A stretch of 64,000 nucleotides of DNA from Calothrix sp. PCC 7103. Its GTDB lineage: Bacteria > Cyanobacteriota > Cyanobacteriia > Cyanobacteriales > Nostocaceae. The stretch is from contig NZ_KB217480.1 of NCBI RefSeq assembly GCF_000331305.1, positions 216,438 through 280,437 of the forward strand, written 5' to 3'. Positions 1 through 8,766 of the stretch are shown here, one piece after another. The translations under genes were made by a program, and so were the position numbers. Each line of letters begins with the position of its first letter. Within the stretch, counting starts at the first letter, position 1. The notes beneath the pieces were generated by a model. That model was given only the letters and a program-made list of their open reading frames with translations, ran no database searches and was not told where the DNA came from.

Positions 1-83
1 CGGTTAAGGAGATAACGTAGGCTGAAACCCTTATGATATCGTTGTTTATGATGCCGAAAAAAGCTTAACTGAGCAGTATTGGG

Positions 84-485
84 TCAGGATTCTACAAGCT
101 TTGTAGAAATTCCGGCTAAATCACCAGATGAAGTTTTACCAATAATATAGACATCAATATTTGTCGAACCCAAACGATTAACTTTGATGTCTGTAAGATT
201 CTCTTTTAATGTTTTGACAAGTGTTTGAAATTTCTGCACATCTTGTTTTTGCATTTCATCATGCCATTCTTTTTCCTCAGCACAGTTACGAAATAAATAA
301 TCTAACTCTACTGTTTGAATTGGGGTTTCTGGGGAATGGTCTGTTAACTCAAGAAGTTTTTCATTTGTCAAAGTCTCTTGAGCTAGTCCACTCCAGAACA
401 CAACTTCAAACGGATAATCAGATTCACTCCTCATGAGCAAACCATCAGAACTTTGCTTGAGCTTTTCACTAACTTGATTCGTCAT
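84..485 (-). CDS. nuiA: Nuclease A inhibitor NuiA
   Basis: The predicted 133-residue protein closely follows Anabaena NuiA (135 aa), the tight-binding inhibitor of the non-specific sugar nuclease NucA. The recognisable blocks are KQSSDGLLMRSESDYPFEV near the N terminus and the ending IGKTSSGDLAGISTKLVES, very like the family ending. I chose the ATG at 485 because MTNQVSEKLKQ lines up with the family N terminus; an in-frame ATG at 521 would add 12 residues. In the family the inhibitor binds the ββα-metal nuclease active site. No nucA is visible in the window; the nearest nuclease gene is the EndoU-like gene upstream on the same strand. Family assignment is from remembered sequence and is strong. 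Confidence 0.88.
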   Translation of the reverse strand: MTNQVSEKLKQSSDGLLMRSESDYPFEVVFWSGLAQETLTNEKLLELTDHSPETPIQTVELDYLFRNCAEEKEWHDEMQKQDVQKFQTLVKTLKENLTDIKVNRLGSTNIDVYIIGKTSSGDLAGISTKLVES

Positions 486-521
486 AAAATTAATTTTGTG
501 GTAATAAAACTCAGGTTGCAA

Positions 522-894
522 AATTACAGAATAATGTTAAATTTGCTAACAATTTAACATTATCTTAATAAGTAAAACGTGCAATCACCCTAAGTATTGT
601 ATCTTCATATTGCTAAAGTGATGCCAAATACGTAAAAATTGTTTCAGCCTTAATATAGACGCTATCCGCAAATAGGCACCTGGTTTATTGCTTGCTTTGT
701 TTGATGTACACTATGATTGTTAACCTAAGTTTAATTACTACTAAATCTTTGGTGAACAATTTTATCTTCTGATGTTTTGATTATTATGCGTGTCCAAACA
801 TATGGGAAGCGTTTGTCTCTTCTTGATACCTCGTTTTCACCGTATCAGGCGCCGATATCTGTTTGAAATACTGGCGCCGCTATAGCTTTACCTC
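522..894. other. Intergenic region, nothing recognised
   Basis: About 370 bases between nuiA and the EndoU gene. It holds two GGCGCC palindromes (near 849 and 874) and no convincing reading frame. It may contain the nuiA promoter, but no clear -35/-10 pair stands out. Confidence 0.4.
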
Positions 895-1767
895 TTACTC
901 AATCCCAACAAATTCGGGGTAAAACGTCCGCATCTGTCGGTCAGTCGGACTACGGAACATAGGCAAATTGTACTTCACACCATTAATTACTGCTTGCTTT
1001 GATGCCATTGCTTCTGGCAGGAAGCGAACTGTTCCAAGAGCTAATAAACCTTCTACGCTTGGGCCAACCCAAAAACCACCAATGGGTTTAGTCAGTTTAC
1101 GGAACTCTTTAGCCTCATAGTCAAACGCACGCCACTCAAATGATAATGTGGCAACCTCTGGCGAAACATCAGACGGCAAGTTTTTCCATGTAATAAACTT
1201 AATCAAATCAGACTCAACATCATCATCATCTCGACGGAAGCGTTCATCTATATAGTATTTGTACCAAAAATGATAGCCTTGAACTTTCCCTTGCTTTTGC
1301 TCACCAACAACGACGTGTTCAAAACCACTGAGGTCTTTATTTTTACCTGAATCAAACTGCTCAAACCAAATCCTTTGTAAAATTGCCCACCATTGGTCTT
1401 CAGATATATTCTGTCCAGATTGTTTTGAGACAAAATCTCTAGCTATCTTCATCGGAGCGCTACGATAAATTTCGTCAAGGAACTCTTGCACCTCTGCTTT
1501 TTCCTCTGGAAAGTCATTTTCAGATTTTGTTTGGTCAAGCGTGTAATTGTTGAACAACTTTTCCGCTAGGTCATAGCTATGAAGTTTCTTTTCGGGAATA
1601 ACTACTTCGTCAATTAGTCGGTGGTCGGCGCCTGCATTTTTGTCTTCATTGACGACAACGTAACCGTGTGCTTTTATCTCGGACGATATTTCCTCACCCT
1701 TTCTAACAGCTTTTAGTCCAGAAAGGGCTTGATCTGCATCCCAGATTTCTTGATAAATGTCAGCCAT
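895..1767 (-). CDS. EndoU (XendoU-type) endoribonuclease
   Basis: Predicted 290-residue protein of the EndoU family, metal-dependent or -independent RNases that cleave near uridines. The signature is GFEHVVVGEQKQGKVQGYHF around residues 160-180. It contains the two active-site histidines of the family (FEHVVVGE and GYHFW). The C-terminal part (residues about 225-290) looks like the β-rich end of the domain, with GGFWVGPSVEGLLALGTVRF. There is no signal peptide, so a cytoplasmic RNase or toxin-like role is likely. The start at 1767 is preferred because AGGAG lies about 10 bases upstream; an earlier in-frame ATG at 1800 has no such site. nuiA follows on the same strand after about 400 bases. 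Confidence 0.8.
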   Translation of the reverse strand: MADIYQEIWDADQALSGLKAVRKGEEISSEIKAHGYVVVNEDKNAGADHRLIDEVVIPEKKLHSYDLAEKLFNNYTLDQTKSENDFPEEKAEVQEFLDEIYRSAPMKIARDFVSKQSGQNISEDQWWAILQRIWFEQFDSGKNKDLSGFEHVVVGEQKQGKVQGYHFWYKYYIDERFRRDDDDVESDLIKFITWKNLPSDVSPEVATLSFEWRAFDYEAKEFRKLTKPIGGFWVGPSVEGLLALGTVRFLPEAMASKQAVINGVKYNLPMFRSPTDRQMRTFYPEFVGIE

Positions 1768-1800
1768 AATTGATTTACTCCTGTAAAATTTGTACTGCAA

Positions 1801-2340
1801 ATATCTGTACAGCTAAAATTGGCCCTTTGTTCGTTTTGAACGTTAAAAGAGCATCCTCGGAAAGTTGGATTAAAGAAGCCTTGAGACTATACCCCTGTGA
1901 AAAAGTTAATTCAAATCTTCCAAACTACTAGCTGATGGCAAAAAATAAACAAAGCATCTTCTTGTCTTTACACCCTGCACAAGAATGCATAAAGTTTTTT
2001 GCGTGCGGCTTACCAACAATAGTAAAACGATGAAGATTATTGCCTTTTGACACTAGATATGGATAAATAACTATTTATCTGTATTTCAACTTGCAACAGC
2101 ACTCAGTTAGAGTAAATTATTAACCCTCTATTTACTCTTTGTTTAAGACAATACATTAATTAACCATTACTGACAACCAGTCAATTGTAAAAAAAATATA
2201 AAATTAATCCCGTATTCAAAATTGGTTTGGATAAAATTTTCTAATTATCCTGAAACAAAAAGCTTATCAAAAAACATTTAATTAAAGGCGCCTATTTGCA
2301 TTAAGAAAACACTAAATTTAGGTTAAATTTAATTAATCAA
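1801..2340. other. Long AT-rich intergenic region
   Basis: About 540 bases with no reading frame I would support and one GGCGCC (2288). It separates the EndoU gene from the truncated CHAT remnant. Confidence 0.4.
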
Positions 2341-2790
2341 TTAAAAATTGAGGCGCCCACTTATTTCTTCAGTAGTACAGGGGGTCAAATGTTCTGGTAT
2401 CCCCTCTAATTGAATAACACTGCATCCAAGTTCGTAAGCAAACTCTATAGATTTTCCGGCGCCTAAAGCATTATAAAAACCAGTAGCAAACTTAATCGCT
2501 GCTTTATCACCAATAGCTTTATTCATCCCCACCACATAAGGAACATATTCAACAATAGCCGTTGCTGGAGCTTCGGAGTAGCAAGCGTTGAGGACGATGC
2601 ATTCCATACCAGAGAACAGCTTAAATAGATTAGATAGTGCTTCTGTATTGACTCGCTGTAGGTTTCCTGTTTCGTCTTCTAGAACTAAGCCACTTCCTGC
2701 TTTACCATGACCTGAAAAATGTACTATTTCTGGTTTATAGTCAAGTAGTGCTTGATAAACATCTTGTACACGTACTGCGATAGCGTTGCT
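2341..2790 (-). pseudogene. CHAT (caspase-like) protease, 5'-truncated remnant
   Basis: The open frame encodes the C-terminal half of a CHAT domain. It shows the catalytic histidine motif VHFSGHG (codons near 2710-2725), the catalytic cysteine motif VLNACYS (near 2575-2595), and the typical ending GIPEHLTP. Reading upstream the frame meets a stop at 2791 with no ATG, GTG or TTG, so the N-terminal part and any sensor domains are gone. An internal ATG at 2607 lies after the catalytic His and could only yield an inactive 88-residue piece. Intact relatives are much larger conflict or cell-death effectors. Confidence 0.75.
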
Positions 2791-3152
2791 TTAAATCAAA
2801 TAGTTCGCGCTTTTTGGCTGAGATTTTTGACAAGTATTTAGCAAATCTCAGTATTTATATTTAAGTTGATACAATTTATATATACGTATTTTCGGATTGT
2901 TAGAGAATAAGGATAATTTTTACTAAATTTACACTCATCTGGCGCCCACAAGCAGCAAGATATAATTTGTCGAACGCACCGTATCAGTTAGAGGCTGTCT
3001 CATTTATAATTAGTTAACTTGTTCTATATTGTATTAGCACCAGTAACTTTTAATAAATTTATAGATACTAAAAACTCCTTTAGGTAAAGGCGCCATACAG
3101 CACCAACTAATGTAGCATTCCTGCTACACCTACAAAATGTAAGCGCTCTTAA
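2791..3152. other. Intergenic region, nothing recognised
   Basis: About 360 AT-rich bases between the CHAT remnant and the large unknown gene, with GGCGCC at 2941 and 3089. No gene, RNA or clear regulatory site was identified. Confidence 0.35.
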
Positions 3153-4436
3153 CTAGACTCGCGCGCGTTCTTGATTAACCAGTTGCGCGAAAAATTCTTC
3201 TATTCTGTACTCAAAGACCGTTTCCCACAAACAGCAACCGTTGTATCTAATCTCATACAAACCAGAGCTTACCTCACGGTAGTCCGCAATTAATCCTTTA
3301 CGTTTGGCATGATTGAGTCTTTTGATTGTTGGAGGTGTCATATCTAAAACTCTCTTCCGCTGTGCTTGTGTTAGAGCATCCCAAGCTGTTTGCTTATATT
3401 CTTCATGAGTTATGAGTGCTTCGCTGATTTCTTCCCATGTAGTAGCTGTTTGGAAAGTTTGAATTAGCAAATCTATTGGCGCCAATTCAGGAGTGGGGGA
3501 AGTAGAAAAAGATTCATAGGAAGGCGCCTCAATTTTAGATTTAACCTCTACTGCTGTAAGAAATTCGTAGTCATTGATTGAATCATCTTTTTCTTCTGGC
3601 TCAAAACTCCAGACATCTTGAACGTTCTCATCTTCATCACACTCGGACAAAATCCCCAACTCTGTTAAATCAGGTTCTACGGTTAAAAAGTCAGCATCCC
3701 AAGATTCATACGAGTACATGGGCGCCGTTTCTACCTCATTAACAGGCGCCGAATATTCAGTTACTTCTACAACGCCTTTATGTACAGAATTAGCTTCAAT
3801 AAGAAATTTATATTTGGACTCATAACGAACTGACACTGCGTCTCCAATAATCGCTTGAGCAGTTCTGCCTTCAGCATTCATCATAAATTCGAGCATGACT
3901 CCTGTGGGTTGGTCGTATATCGGGCCAATTTGACACGCACGCTTTCCATTTATCAACTGCCAAATAGTCGCTGCACCTTCTTCTGTTTCTTGACGAGTCG
4001 CGCGCGGTTTGCGACATTGTTTCAAAAAATTACGAACCTTGTCCTGGGTAATGGTTGCCAATGCTTTCATTTGGGTAATAACAGAGCCATATTTCTTCAA
4101 GTTTCCAGCTATCTTAAACAGTGTATTGAGTTCAACTTGTGCCAACTCATGTGGAGGAAACATGTTGAAAGCTTCTTCCAGCTTGAGATAGCGCTTCTCT
4201 TCGCCCTCCCAACCTAATTTTTTCAACAATTCTTTATATTCTTTTTTAGCTAACGTTGCTTTTTGCTTTGCGAGCCAGAACGCATAGTGTAGGATACGCA
4301 CGGTTGACGTATATAAGGCGCCGAGTGGATGCGAACAATCGTCTGCATCGTTCATGAAATCGCTGAACTGCGCTGGAGACATAACGAGTTCATCCAGACT
4401 GGTAGTGCTAAAAACCTGGAATTGTGTCATTATCAT
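3153..4436 (-). CDS. Unknown 427-aa protein downstream of an XRE regulator
   Basis: I do not recognise this protein. It is acidic in the middle (residues about 245-330, many Asp/Glu) and basic at the edges. It has a helical N-terminal third rich in Lys/Leu/Ala and a C-terminal block, ETVFEYRIEEFFAQLVNQ. No transmembrane segment or nucleotide-binding motif is visible. The frame is open to 4499, but a strong inverted repeat occupies 4464-4499, so the ATG at 4436 or 4430 (MTQFQVFS) is the likelier start. The same order, XRE gene then hairpin then large gene, recurs at the CyRepA1 replication gene, so a plasmid-maintenance role is possible but unproven. Confidence 0.6.
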   Translation of the reverse strand: MIMTQFQVFSTTSLDELVMSPAQFSDFMNDADDCSHPLGALYTSTVRILHYAFWLAKQKATLAKKEYKELLKKLGWEGEEKRYLKLEEAFNMFPPHELAQVELNTLFKIAGNLKKYGSVITQMKALATITQDKVRNFLKQCRKPRATRQETEEGAATIWQLINGKRACQIGPIYDQPTGVMLEFMMNAEGRTAQAIIGDAVSVRYESKYKFLIEANSVHKGVVEVTEYSAPVNEVETAPMYSYESWDADFLTVEPDLTELGILSECDEDENVQDVWSFEPEEKDDSINDYEFLTAVEVKSKIEAPSYESFSTSPTPELAPIDLLIQTFQTATTWEEISEALITHEEYKQTAWDALTQAQRKRVLDMTPPTIKRLNHAKRKGLIADYREVSSGLYEIRYNGCCLWETVFEYRIEEFFAQLVNQERARV

Positions 4437-4463
4437 CGTAGTATTTTGTTTTTTTAATTCAAG

Positions 4464-4499
4464 GTGGCTGCACAAATCTTGGCGGAGGTGTGCAGCCAC
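4464..4499. terminator. Strong inverted repeat, possible terminator or 5' hairpin
   Basis: GTGGCTGCACA at 4464-4474 pairs perfectly with TGTGCAGCCAC at 4489-4499 (11 bp, 14-base loop). On the + strand it is followed by TTTGTTTTTAT, so it would terminate plus-strand transcription. In the minus-strand transcript it lies just upstream of the 427-aa gene and its loop carries CCTCC, which could pair with a ribosome binding site. Confidence 0.55.
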
Positions 4500-4543
4500 T
4501 TTGTTTTTATAATAATCATTTTACTGCTAATTGTAGTCTTTAA

Positions 4544-4876
4544 TCACATATAATTATTAAATATTTTTGCGGAATTGAAAAAAGCACTAATATCTACCTT
4601 GAACGCCTTGCAAAGCACTTGTACTACTTCGACTGAAACAGTTAGGTTGTCGCTTTTGAGGCGTTTCACGAACATGTGTGGCTGTTCTAGCTGTTGTATA
4701 TATTGATGCGTAATCTTGTGTCCTAAGTTTTCAGTTACTTCAGATAGGTATCGGCGAGACATTTCACCCCGTAATGCTTGTAGTGTTGACGCTTGTTGAG
4801 AAGTCCACTTCAAGCTATAGATATGATCTATATTTATCATGACCATCTCGTTTTTACTGTTGTTACTTGCCACCAT
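4544..4876 (-). CDS. XRE-like helix-turn-helix regulator
   Basis: Predicted 110-residue protein with an XRE-like DNA-binding region. A helical stretch around ALRGEMSRRYLSEVTENLG is followed by a recognition-type segment (ITHQYIQQLEQPHM), a variable loop, and the closing helices TVSVEVVQVLCKAFKVDISA typical of Cro/CI-like repressors. In-frame ATGs at 4846 and 4840 are alternative starts. It lies immediately upstream of the unknown 427-aa gene on the same strand and probably regulates it or itself. The paired dyads in the 4877-5413 upstream region are candidate operators. Family-level call only. Confidence 0.65.
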   Translation of the reverse strand: MVASNNSKNEMVMINIDHIYSLKWTSQQASTLQALRGEMSRRYLSEVTENLGHKITHQYIQQLEQPHMFVKRLKSDNLTVSVEVVQVLCKAFKVDISAFFNSAKIFNNYM

Positions 4877-5199
4877 TGCAATTTTTATACTTTGTTGCCA
4901 GCAGTATTAAGTTAGCACTGGGAAGCTTATATATAAATAACAACGTGGCGCCTCGACAGGTACTGCCCTCATTAGTATGGGTGGTAGAGGGGTGTAAATG
5001 GAAAACGTGCGACTATGATTGTATCGGCACCCATGCGTAATACTTTACTCGCATTCTCAGTAGAACCTCGTCACTAGTTTATTTGACTTTTTAGTACACG
5101 TAAACTAGCATGGTATGTATTTAAAATTAGGCGCCCTTGTATTAGTAATAAGACACAAATTATCGAACTCGCACTCAAATTGCAGGCGCCTACCCACAT

Positions 5200-5227
5200 A
5201 AAAATGTCCACAAATTGTGGAATTTTT
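5200..5227. promoter_or_regulatory. Dyad element, copy 1
   Basis: AAAAATG-TCCACA-AAT-TGTGGA-ATTTTT: a near-perfect inverted repeat with a three-base centre and A/T-rich arms. A second copy lies at 5332-5360. It sits in the 537-base divergent region between the XRE gene and the pentapeptide gene. It could be an operator or a bidirectional terminator. Confidence 0.5.
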
Positions 5228-5331
5228 CAGATAAAACAATCATCTCTAATTAGTTCAAATGTTTTGACATATGGCGCCACGACATTCAATTAGTTCAAAT
5301 ATTCTAAAAGTATTAGGCGCCTGTCCTATAT

Positions 5332-5360
5332 AAAAATGTCCACCAATGGTGGAACTTTTT
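5332..5360. promoter_or_regulatory. Dyad element, copy 2 with compensatory change
   Basis: Same layout as copy 1, but the inner arms are TCCACC/GGTGGA instead of TCCACA/TGTGGA, so one base pair changed on both sides. Both copies follow a GGCGCC and an AATTAGTTCAAAT direct repeat, which means a segment of about 130 bases was duplicated. This copy ends about 55 bases before the pentapeptide start. Confidence 0.5.
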
Positions 5361-5413
5361 TGAACCAATAAATAATATTGTTAAATGTTATACAAACACG
5401 CTGACAATTTTGC

Positions 5414-6443
5414 ATGGAAACGGAATTAAGAGCCAAAACTGAAGAAAATATAGTGCAGGAACAGTTACGCGAAGCAGCTCTCACTGCTTATATTGACCGC
5501 ATGACGGATATTTTGATGAACTCCGAACGTTGGTCAGAATTATTTTCTGATCAAAACGACACAAATACTATTTATGTTGTATCTCTTTTAACGACAACAG
5601 TACTACGGAGACTGGAAAACGATACAAAACGTCAAGGATATATTTTTAGTTTTTTGAGTGATGCGTCACTTTTGGATTTTATTTTGAGCGGTGCCAAACT
5701 CAATAATGCGAACCTCAGCTATGTTGACCTATACAACGCGAACCTAAGTTTTACAGACCTAGGCTGTGCGAACCTGAGCGGAGCAAAAGGCACCTCTACG
5801 ATCTTAAGTGATGCGAATCTTAGTGGTACGAACTTGAGCGGCACCAATTTCACTTATGCTAATTTTAATGGCGCAAACCTGAGCGGCGCCTTCCTTGAAT
5901 ATGCCGACCTTAGTAACGCTTACTTAATTTATGCAAACCTTCTCGATGCAAACCTAAGTGGTGCAAATCTTAGCTGTGCCAATTTTAATGGTGCGAACCT
6001 GTGTTTTACAAACCTTGTTGACGCAAATCTGTGTTTTGCCAACCTTGAAGAAGCTAGATTTGGCTATGCGAACGTTAGCTTTGTTAATCTCGAAAATGCG
6101 CTCCCTCGAAAATGCCAACTTTGAAAATGCGAACCTTGAAGGTGCAAGTTTTAAAGGCGCCAATCTTGAAAATGCGTGCCTTGTGGGCGCCAATCTTGAA
6201 GATGTGAATTGTATCAATACTAACCTTAGTTTTGTGAACTTCAATAGTGCGAACTTTTGCGATGCTCTTCTAACGGGTGCCAATCTTGAAGGTGCCGAAT
6301 TTACTGGTATACAAAACTTAACTTTAGAGCAAGTAAAAGTTGCGTCTAATTGGGACAAAGCTAAATACGACCCTGAATTCGCAAAGTTATTAGGTTTGAC
6401 ACAACAAAGTAGCTCAAAAAACGCCTTAATTAAAGGCACCTAA
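5414..6443 (+). pseudogene. Pentapeptide-repeat protein split by a frameshift
   Basis: The N-terminal 80 residues resemble the REAALTAYIDRMTDILM region of cyanobacterial pentapeptide proteins. The rest is A(N/D)LSG-type pentapeptide repeats forming a right-handed β-helix. The first frame ends at 6124 (ENALPRKCQL). The repeats resume at once in another frame (LENANFENANLEGASFKG) and run to 6443, ending with a normal tail, LTLEQVKVASNWDKAKYDP. Removing one C from CTCCCTCG near 6101-6108 restores a single frame of about 342 residues. It is either a real single-base insertion or a sequence error. No enzymatic role is implied by the fold. Confidence 0.75.
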
Positions 6444-6648
6444 TATAAGGCATGTATGTACTATATACACCCTTTATTAATAGCTTCAATATAGAAAGGC
6501 GCCTGTAATATAGTTGCAGTAACTACTAAATTTACAAGTGTAACTACCCTGGTGTCAATGGTAAATTGTTTGTGTAAAAACAAATGTAACTGATTCAAGT
6601 ATAATGATAATAGACAGAAGTTACAAAAACAAATGACCAATATTTAAT

Positions 6649-6849
6649 ATGAGTGATGATAGAGAACTGTTAGAAATACAGCAACAGCTTGAAGAAATTA
6701 TGCAGCGCATAGGCAGAACTTTTAATGCTGACCATCCTAGATGTAATGATATTTATGAGGATGTTGGCGCCGCTGTTTACTATATTGAACAAGCTGGTTA
6801 TTGTTTGAAAGCTGTTGGCAGGAAATTGAATATTGATTTGAAGCAATAA
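6649..6849 (+). CDS. Small unknown protein (66 aa)
   Basis: Acidic, mostly helical small protein starting MSDDRELLEIQQQLEEIMQR and ending VGRKLNIDLKQ. I recognise no family. The N-terminal heptad-like spacing of Leu/Ile suggests a short coiled coil. It lies 50 bases before another small gene on the same strand, so the two may be cotranscribed. Confidence 0.45.
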   Translation: MSDDRELLEIQQQLEEIMQRIGRTFNADHPRCNDIYEDVGAAVYYIEQAGYCLKAVGRKLNIDLKQ

Positions 6850-6899
6850 AATATCAGTGTTATTAATTATCAGTATGATTAAGACGGGCGCCTTATATT

Positions 6900-7175
6900 A
6901 TGTACGAAACTTATGATGAATATAAGACCAGACTCGATGAGATGATTAGAGTTGGAAAGCTCAAACCAGAATATAAACAAGTACTGTTACAAATTTCGGA
7001 GCTTACACAACAAGCTATTAATTTAGGATTAATTCACGGTAGTGGATGGAAAGAAGATGCGAACTGTAACATTATTGATGAATATGAGATTATTGATAAT
7101 GAAGGCAACGTTTTTTATCTAACTCTATCAAAGACACGCTCTTATCTCCAAGATTTAATATCGTCCTCGCTTTGA
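6900..7175 (+). CDS. Small unknown protein (91 aa)
   Basis: Unrecognised soluble protein (MYETYDEYKTRLDEMIRVG...). It has an N-terminal helical part and a β-like centre (EYEIIDNEGNVFYLTLSKTR). Codon use and length look real and it follows the 66-aa gene closely. A GGCGCC lies just before the start, and no clear ribosome binding site is visible. Confidence 0.45.
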   Translation: MYETYDEYKTRLDEMIRVGKLKPEYKQVLLQISELTQQAINLGLIHGSGWKEDANCNIIDEYEIIDNEGNVFYLTLSKTRSYLQDLISSSL

Positions 7176-7368
7176 ACTGTTGTAGTCAAAGGCGCCTGTC
7201 CCCGGATTTCTCACAAGATTTTAGAAAATAGGGGTCAAAAACTGCCAAAATGTATATTGCAAAACAATTCCAGAAGTTTGAATTATGGCCCCAAATAAAA
7301 ACCATTGTATACCAGAACAGTTCGTATTACTTATAAACCTGGTAACGAAGGGTAAATTGTTGGCGCCA

Positions 7369-7578
7369 TTATTTAAGTTCTGTTGTTTGGTTGAAGAAAG
7401 CGCCTAATATAATATTGAAACAATACGTAACGTTTAATTTGATTTTTATAAAATAACCATTTGGTAAATTAACTGTAATTTCTTTCACTGGCGCCGTCAG
7501 ATATTGAGGAGGTAATTTATAAACCAGGAGATGAAGATTAATAGTGGGCACCCTTGTTTGTATGGGCGCCTGTTCCAT
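7369..7578 (-). CDS. Doubtful 69-aa ORF sharing a motif with 16262-16456
   Basis: The only support is the block EITVNLPNG, also found in the 64-aa protein at 16262-16456 on the same strand. The residues around it do not match well, so this may be a decayed relative. The ATG at 7578 overlaps a GGCGCC. Low confidence that it is expressed. Confidence 0.25.
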   Translation of the reverse strand: MEQAPIQTRVPTINLHLLVYKLPPQYLTAPVKEITVNLPNGYFIKIKLNVTYCFNIILGAFFNQTTELK

Positions 7579-7838
7579 ATTGTTTTGTTATGCCCTCTTA
7601 GAGGATGTTTGAAAAGTCAGCAGGCGCCAACCCGTTGTGCATGTCCGGTATTCCAATCGGGTGGTTGCTTCGGTTAAAGAGCGGATGTTGAACGGCGCCA
7701 CTCACTACCCTACCCTGCGGGATATCTTCGATAACGGAATAACTACCCTACGGGAAAACTGCGTTTACGTTAACGTTCAAATTACCTTCGGTAATTTGAG
7801 CGCAGCGAGTGGCGCCGAGTGGCGCCTATTCCTCCAGA

Positions 7839-8324
7839 TTATCGGAGAGGAGGAGGTGGTGGAAATAGTTGTATGTCAATATTATTAGAAAATGGGTAAC
7901 TTACTGACTGCTCACCAACTATGCCATCAATAGTATGAGCGCGAATTTTAAAAGTGCTTACTCCACTTGCTCTAATTTTAGGGGAGTAACGAAATCCTAA
8001 ACTATAAGTACAACCTTCACCGATATGATTACCTGTAGCTGTAACTGCTTGACCTACAGGTCTTTGCGTCGGAATATTGAATTTACCTGGTTGAGGCTCA
8101 TTAGGGATAAACTCTGTCAGGGTTACAACAATTCGTTCACAAAAAATATTCTCAACTGTAGTATTTCCTTTAATTATATTTCCACTAATTTCATTATTAG
8201 GTATCTGTATCTTAACTTTTTCAACAAATGGTTTAGCATTTGCAATAGTTGTCAAGCTAGCTAATAAGCTACATGTCAAAATTGTGATTGAGCTTTTTAA
8301 AACTAATACTTTCATCCAGGACAT
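7839..8324 (-). CDS. Secreted protein of unknown function
   Basis: The start at 8324 (MSWMKVLVLKSS) is chosen because GTGGAG lies about 9 bases upstream. The frame is open further upstream but without a site. A signal peptide is clear: a basic start, the hydrophobic core ITILTCSLLASLTTI, and a likely cleavage after ANA. The mature part (about 130 residues) is β-rich with two cysteines (IFCERIV and GEGCTYS) that could form a disulfide, and it ends in a proline run, FPPPPPLR. It is probably periplasmic or extracellular. No family recognised. Confidence 0.65.
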   Translation of the reverse strand: MSWMKVLVLKSSITILTCSLLASLTTIANAKPFVEKVKIQIPNNEISGNIIKGNTTVENIFCERIVVTLTEFIPNEPQPGKFNIPTQRPVGQAVTATGNHIGEGCTYSLGFRYSPKIRASGVSTFKIRAHTIDGIVGEQSVSYPFSNNIDIQLFPPPPPLR

Positions 8325-8432
8325 TATGATATCTCCACTTTGTAACAGTATATTACATACCAAATTCATCTTATTTGGTTTGATTTTTTGCGTTGACATG
8401 CTCGCTACTCTGTATATATGTCGAGCTTGCAA

Positions 8433-8766
8433 TTTTATGCACGCTTAATTTAAAGTAGTACCCAAGTTCTATCATTAGGCGCCTTGCTATAATAAATTCT
8501 TTCGTGTAGTTCATAGTTATTAATTCATACTGTAGGCGCCGGATGTTTGTTCACAGTTCATAAGTTCAGGCGCCTTTTGCACTCTTGAGAAGCAGGAGCA
8601 AGCAATGATTAAGGAAAGTATTTTACCCTGAAATTATCAGTCTTCTGCATAAGTTGAATTTACATAAATTTATTAACCATCAACAAGTAAAAACAATCTT
8701 GACCATTATTTCATACCCAATATCAACCAATTAAAGATTATTAACTACAAATGAAACTTAACCAGA
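8433..8766. other. Divergent intergenic region
   Basis: About 330 bases between two divergent genes for secreted proteins, with three GGCGCC copies (8478, 8536, 8569). It must hold both promoters, but no strong consensus could be picked by eye. Confidence 0.35.

Noticed and set aside
5954..6439. Minus-strand 161-codon frame opposite the pentapeptide gene
   Set aside because: The repeats APSRLA/FSRLAP are complements of the pentapeptide codons.
7637..7888. Plus-strand frame of 83 codons near 7.7 kb
   Set aside because: It runs through short 'ctaccctgcgggatatc' and 'ttaccttcggtaa' repeats, overlaps the end of the secreted-protein gene, and has no family or start signal.
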